From JACRLI01 sp035542815 (GTDB lineage: Bacteria > Eisenbacteria > RBG-16-71-46 > JACRLI01), in NCBI GenBank assembly GCA_035542815.1, contig DATKKS010000087.1, forward strand, positions 1-14,808: a DNA stretch of 14,808 bases, written 5' to 3'. This document shows positions 12,375 through 14,808 of this stretch, in pieces. The translations under genes were made by a program, and so were the position numbers. Under the pieces are notes generated by a model. That model searched no databases. It worked only from the letters and a program-made list of their open reading frames with translations, and was not told the origin of the DNA. Each line of letters begins with the position of its first letter. The first letter of the stretch is position 1.

Positions 12375-14590
12375 GGCTGCACACGCTGTGCCTGGCGGCG
12401 GCCGCGCTGGCCGTCGCCCTGGTCCTGCTCACGGTCCACGTGGCGCTCGCCGCCCGGGTGACCGGCACGATCACCGACCGCAGCGGCAAGCCGGTGCCGC
12501 TGGCGGCGGTGAGCGCGCCGGCCGTCCGCCGGGGCACGGTGGCCGACGAGCAGGGGCGCTTCGCGCTGGACCTGCCCCCGGGGCCGGCCACGCTGGTGGT
12601 GAACCGGGTCGGCTACGAGCGCGCCGAGGTCAAGGTGGAGGTGTCGGACACCCTCGCGCCGCTCGTGCTGCGGCTGCGGGAGGCGGCCGTGCCGCTGGCC
12701 GAGGTGACCGTCTCCACCTCCTCGTTCGGCAAGGCCGGGAAGAGCGAGGGCGCGGTGCTCAGCCGGCAGGAGGTGATGACCACCCCCGGCGGCGCGGCCG
12801 ACATCTTCCAGGCGCTGCGCGCCCTGCCGGGCATCAACGCGCCGGCCGAGGGCGCCGCGCTGTACGTGCGCGGCGGCGACCCCCGGGAGACCCTGATCCG
12901 CCTGGACGGCGGGGACATCGGCCACCCCTACCACTACGAGGGCGCCTCGGGCGGGCTGTTCACCGCGCTCGACGCCTACATGCTGAAGAGCGCGTTCTTC
13001 TCCAGCGGCGGCTTCTCGGCCCGTTACGGCGGCGCGATGTCCGGGGTGCTGGACATGGAGAGCCAGGACCGGCTGGGCCTCAGGACGCTGACCCTGGGCG
13101 CCAACATGGCCGGCATGTCGCTCTCCGGCAACTGGGCCTTCGTGCCCGGCAAGCTGGCGCTGGTGGGCACCGCGCGGGTGGGCGTCCCGGCGGTGCTGTA
13201 CGACCTCTACGGCTCGCCCCACCGCTACCAGAGTTCGCCCACCAGCCGCGACGTGGCCGCGCGCATGGTGTACCGCTACTCTCCCACCGGCCTCGCCGCG
13301 CTCACCTACCTGGAGGGCAGCGACGACGTGGGGGTGGACGCGAACTACCTCAACTTCGAGGGCGACTACCGCGACGCTAACCACAGCCGCTTCGCCGGGC
13401 TGCAGGTGAAGGACGTGCTGGCCGGGCAGCTCGCGGTGCGGGTGCAGGCGGCGGTGCAGAGCTTCGAGAGCGACTGGAGCTTCGGGCCGGTGGCCGCGGG
13501 GCAGCACGAGCGCAGCGCGCAGGCCAGCGTGGACGCCCTGTGGCCGGTGGGCGCGAGCCACGAGCTGTCTTTCGGGGCCACCTGGCGCAGCCCGGACGCC
13601 GAGATCACCGGGCGCTTCCCCGCCGACAGCACCGACTACCAGCCGGGCGCGCCCACCCGCGAGTACGCCACCCGGGTGCGCCTGGAGTACCCCGGCTTCT
13701 ACGCCGAGGACAAGATCCACCTGGGCGGCCCGCTGTACGCCACCGCCGGCGCACGGTTCGACTACGCCTCGCGGCCCGGCGTGTGGACCGCCGACCCCCG
13801 CTTCGCGCTGGCCTGGCGCGTGAGCGAGCGTCACACTGTGCGCCTGGCGGCCGGGCGCTACCACCAGCTCCCCGACCCCCACTACCAGGACCCGGTGTAC
13901 GGCAACCCCGACCTGGCGCCGCTGCGCGCCGACCACCTGATCGCCGGCTACGAGTGGAAGTCCCCCCGCGCCGATTTCCGGGTGGAGGCCTACCACAAGC
14001 AGTACCACGACCTGGTGGTGACCTCGCCGACCGCGTTCTACGCCAACGGCGGGTACGGCTACGCCCGCGGGGTGGACGTGTTCCTGCAGGGGTCGCGGGG
14101 CCGGCTGTCGGGCTGGGTGTCGTACGGCTACCTGGACGCCCGGCGCAAGGAGCTGGACGCCCCGCGCGAGGTTCCCGCCTCCTCCGGGGTGAAGCACGAG
14201 ATCACCCTGGTGGCCCAGTACCAGCTGACCGCCTCGCTGGAGGTGGGGGCGAAGTACAACCTGACCAGCGGCCGGCCCTATACTCCGGTGGCCGGCGCGA
14301 CGTACGATTCGGCCCGCGGCACCTGGCTGCCGGTGTACGCCGAGCGAAACTCGGGGCTGCTGCCGGACTACCACCGCCTGGACGTGCGTCTGACCCGGCT
14401 GTTCCACCTGGGCTCGTTCCTGGGCCTGCCGGAGAGCAGCGTGTGCGCGGCGTTCATCGAGGGCCTGAACGTGCTGAACCAGAGCAACACGCTGGACTAC
14501 TTCTACAATCAGGACTACACCCAGAGGTACGTCACCGAGTCCTACTTCAGCCGCCGCTTCCTGGTCGGCGGGGTGTCCCTCACCTGGTGA
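12371..14590 (+). CDS. TonB-dependent outer-membrane receptor with carboxypeptidase-regulatory domain
   Basis: A 739-residue outer-membrane transporter. A signal peptide (cleavage after VALA, 24-27) precedes a carboxypeptidase-regulatory-like domain (about 29-103; VTGTITDRSGKPVPLAAV and the VNRVGYE turn). The plug (about 128-232) has DIFQALRALPGINAPAEGAALYVRGGDPRETLIRLDGG, the canonical LYVRGG motif and FSARYGGAMSGVLDME. The rest is a beta-barrel with alternating aromatic strands, ending RRFLVGGVSLTW with the C-terminal aromatic residue needed for BAM recognition. At this length it is a small receptor, more like a siderophore/vitamin-type than a SusC. No TonB box is obvious before the regulatory domain. 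The start codon overlaps the TPR gene stop (ATGA), so translation is coupled. The substrate is unknown. Confidence 0.93.
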   Translation: MRLHTLCLAAAALAVALVLLTVHVALAARVTGTITDRSGKPVPLAAVSAPAVRRGTVADEQGRFALDLPPGPATLVVNRVGYERAEVKVEVSDTLAPLVLRLREAAVPLAEVTVSTSSFGKAGKSEGAVLSRQEVMTTPGGAADIFQALRALPGINAPAEGAALYVRGGDPRETLIRLDGGDIGHPYHYEGASGGLFTALDAYMLKSAFFSSGGFSARYGGAMSGVLDMESQDRLGLRTLTLGANMAGMSLSGNWAFVPGKLALVGTARVGVPAVLYDLYGSPHRYQSSPTSRDVAARMVYRYSPTGLAALTYLEGSDDVGVDANYLNFEGDYRDANHSRFAGLQVKDVLAGQLAVRVQAAVQSFESDWSFGPVAAGQHERSAQASVDALWPVGASHELSFGATWRSPDAEITGRFPADSTDYQPGAPTREYATRVRLEYPGFYAEDKIHLGGPLYATAGARFDYASRPGVWTADPRFALAWRVSERHTVRLAAGRYHQLPDPHYQDPVYGNPDLAPLRADHLIAGYEWKSPRADFRVEAYHKQYHDLVVTSPTAFYANGGYGYARGVDVFLQGSRGRLSGWVSYGYLDARRKELDAPREVPASSGVKHEITLVAQYQLTASLEVGAKYNLTSGRPYTPVAGATYDSARGTWLPVYAERNSGLLPDYHRLDVRLTRLFHLGSFLGLPESSVCAAFIEGLNVLNQSNTLDYFYNQDYTQRYVTESYFSRRFLVGGVSLTW

Positions 14591-14612
14591 CGGGGAGGCC
14601 GTGACGCCGGGG

Positions 14613-14808
14613 ATGCTGCGCGCCCTCATCGTGGACGACGAGCCGCTGGCCCGCGCGCGGGCCCGCCGCATGCTGGCCGAGATCGGCGGCGTGGAGGTGG
14701 TGGGGGAGGCCGCCTCCGCCGCCGAGGCGCGCGCGCGCATCGCGGCGGCCCGGCCCGACGTGCTGCTGCTGGACATCCAGATGCCCGGCGAGGACGGCTT
14801 CGCGCTGC
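14613..14808 (+). CDS. Response regulator receiver domain, LytTR (LytR/AlgR) type, partial
   Basis: The window ends 65 codons into this gene. The visible part is a receiver domain: LRALIVDDEPLARARARRML carries the acidic pair that binds magnesium, followed by VEVVGEAASAAEARARIAAARPDVLLLDIQMPGEDGF with the phospho-acceptor Asp in LLLDIQMP. The VDDEPLAR start is characteristic of regulators with a C-terminal LytTR DNA-binding domain, and a LytS-type kinase opens this operon, so that output domain is expected but not seen. Start choice is unsure: the ATG at 14613 fits the usual N-terminus but has its GGGGAGG 14 nt away, while a GTG at 14601 lies only 2 nt from it. It begins 10-22 bp after the receptor stop and is surely in the same operon. 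Confidence 0.88.
   Translation, partial: MLRALIVDDEPLARARARRMLAEIGGVEVVGEAASAAEARARIAAARPDVLLLDIQMPGEDGFAL

Noticed and set aside
12281..14776. Long minus-strand open frame opposite the TonB receptor
   Set aside because: Same antisense artefact; the plus strand encodes a complete receptor with all expected domains.

Overview
This window is about 14.8 kb of very GC-rich DNA (roughly 70% or more by eye, third codon positions almost always G or C) from a Gram-negative bacterium. A TonB-dependent receptor, several signal peptides for export and an ETF:quinone oxidoreductase point to a diderm that respires. The mix of a LytTR-type two-component pair, a TonB receptor with a carboxypeptidase-regulatory domain and very high GC would suit Candidatus Eisenbacteria, Gemmatimonadota or a myxobacterium-like lineage. 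That placement is inference; there is no rRNA or other marker here.

Left part (1-2040, mostly minus strand). After the tail of a possible plus-strand gene come pcm (protein-L-isoaspartate O-methyltransferase) and an operon of crcB (fluoride channel) plus a DUF190 protein. Upstream of crcB is a clear fluoride riboswitch. Its 3' conserved strand is shared with a terminator hairpin and T-tract, and a sigma70-type promoter sits just upstream of it, so the whole regulatory unit can be read directly.

Centre (2167-6303, plus strand). An NfeD/ClpP-class membrane protease, a slipin (SPFH protein) and an exported SRPBCC/START-like protein form an envelope-maintenance cluster. An exported LolA-like protein of unknown role follows. 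The cluster ends at a 17-bp hairpin that can terminate transcription from both sides. The following 300 bp, before the convergent doxX, has no gene but an unusual density of stem-loops.

Right-centre (6601-10306). doxX (minus) and an MFS exporter (plus) diverge from a hairpin-rich region. The exporter is translationally coupled to ETF:quinone oxidoreductase, the flavin/4Fe-4S protein that passes electrons from ETF to the quinone pool.

Right end (10313-14808, plus). A four-gene overlapping operon encodes a LytS/YehU-type sensor kinase, an exported TPR-like protein, a TonB-dependent receptor and a response regulator cut by the window edge. Upstream of the kinase, two 9-bp direct repeats 21 bp apart match the LytTR-type operator consensus and precede a promoter lacking a good -35. 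The simplest reading is a self-activating surface-uptake module in which kinase and regulator bracket the receptor they control.

No tRNA, rRNA, CRISPR array, insertion sequence or prophage gene was recognised.
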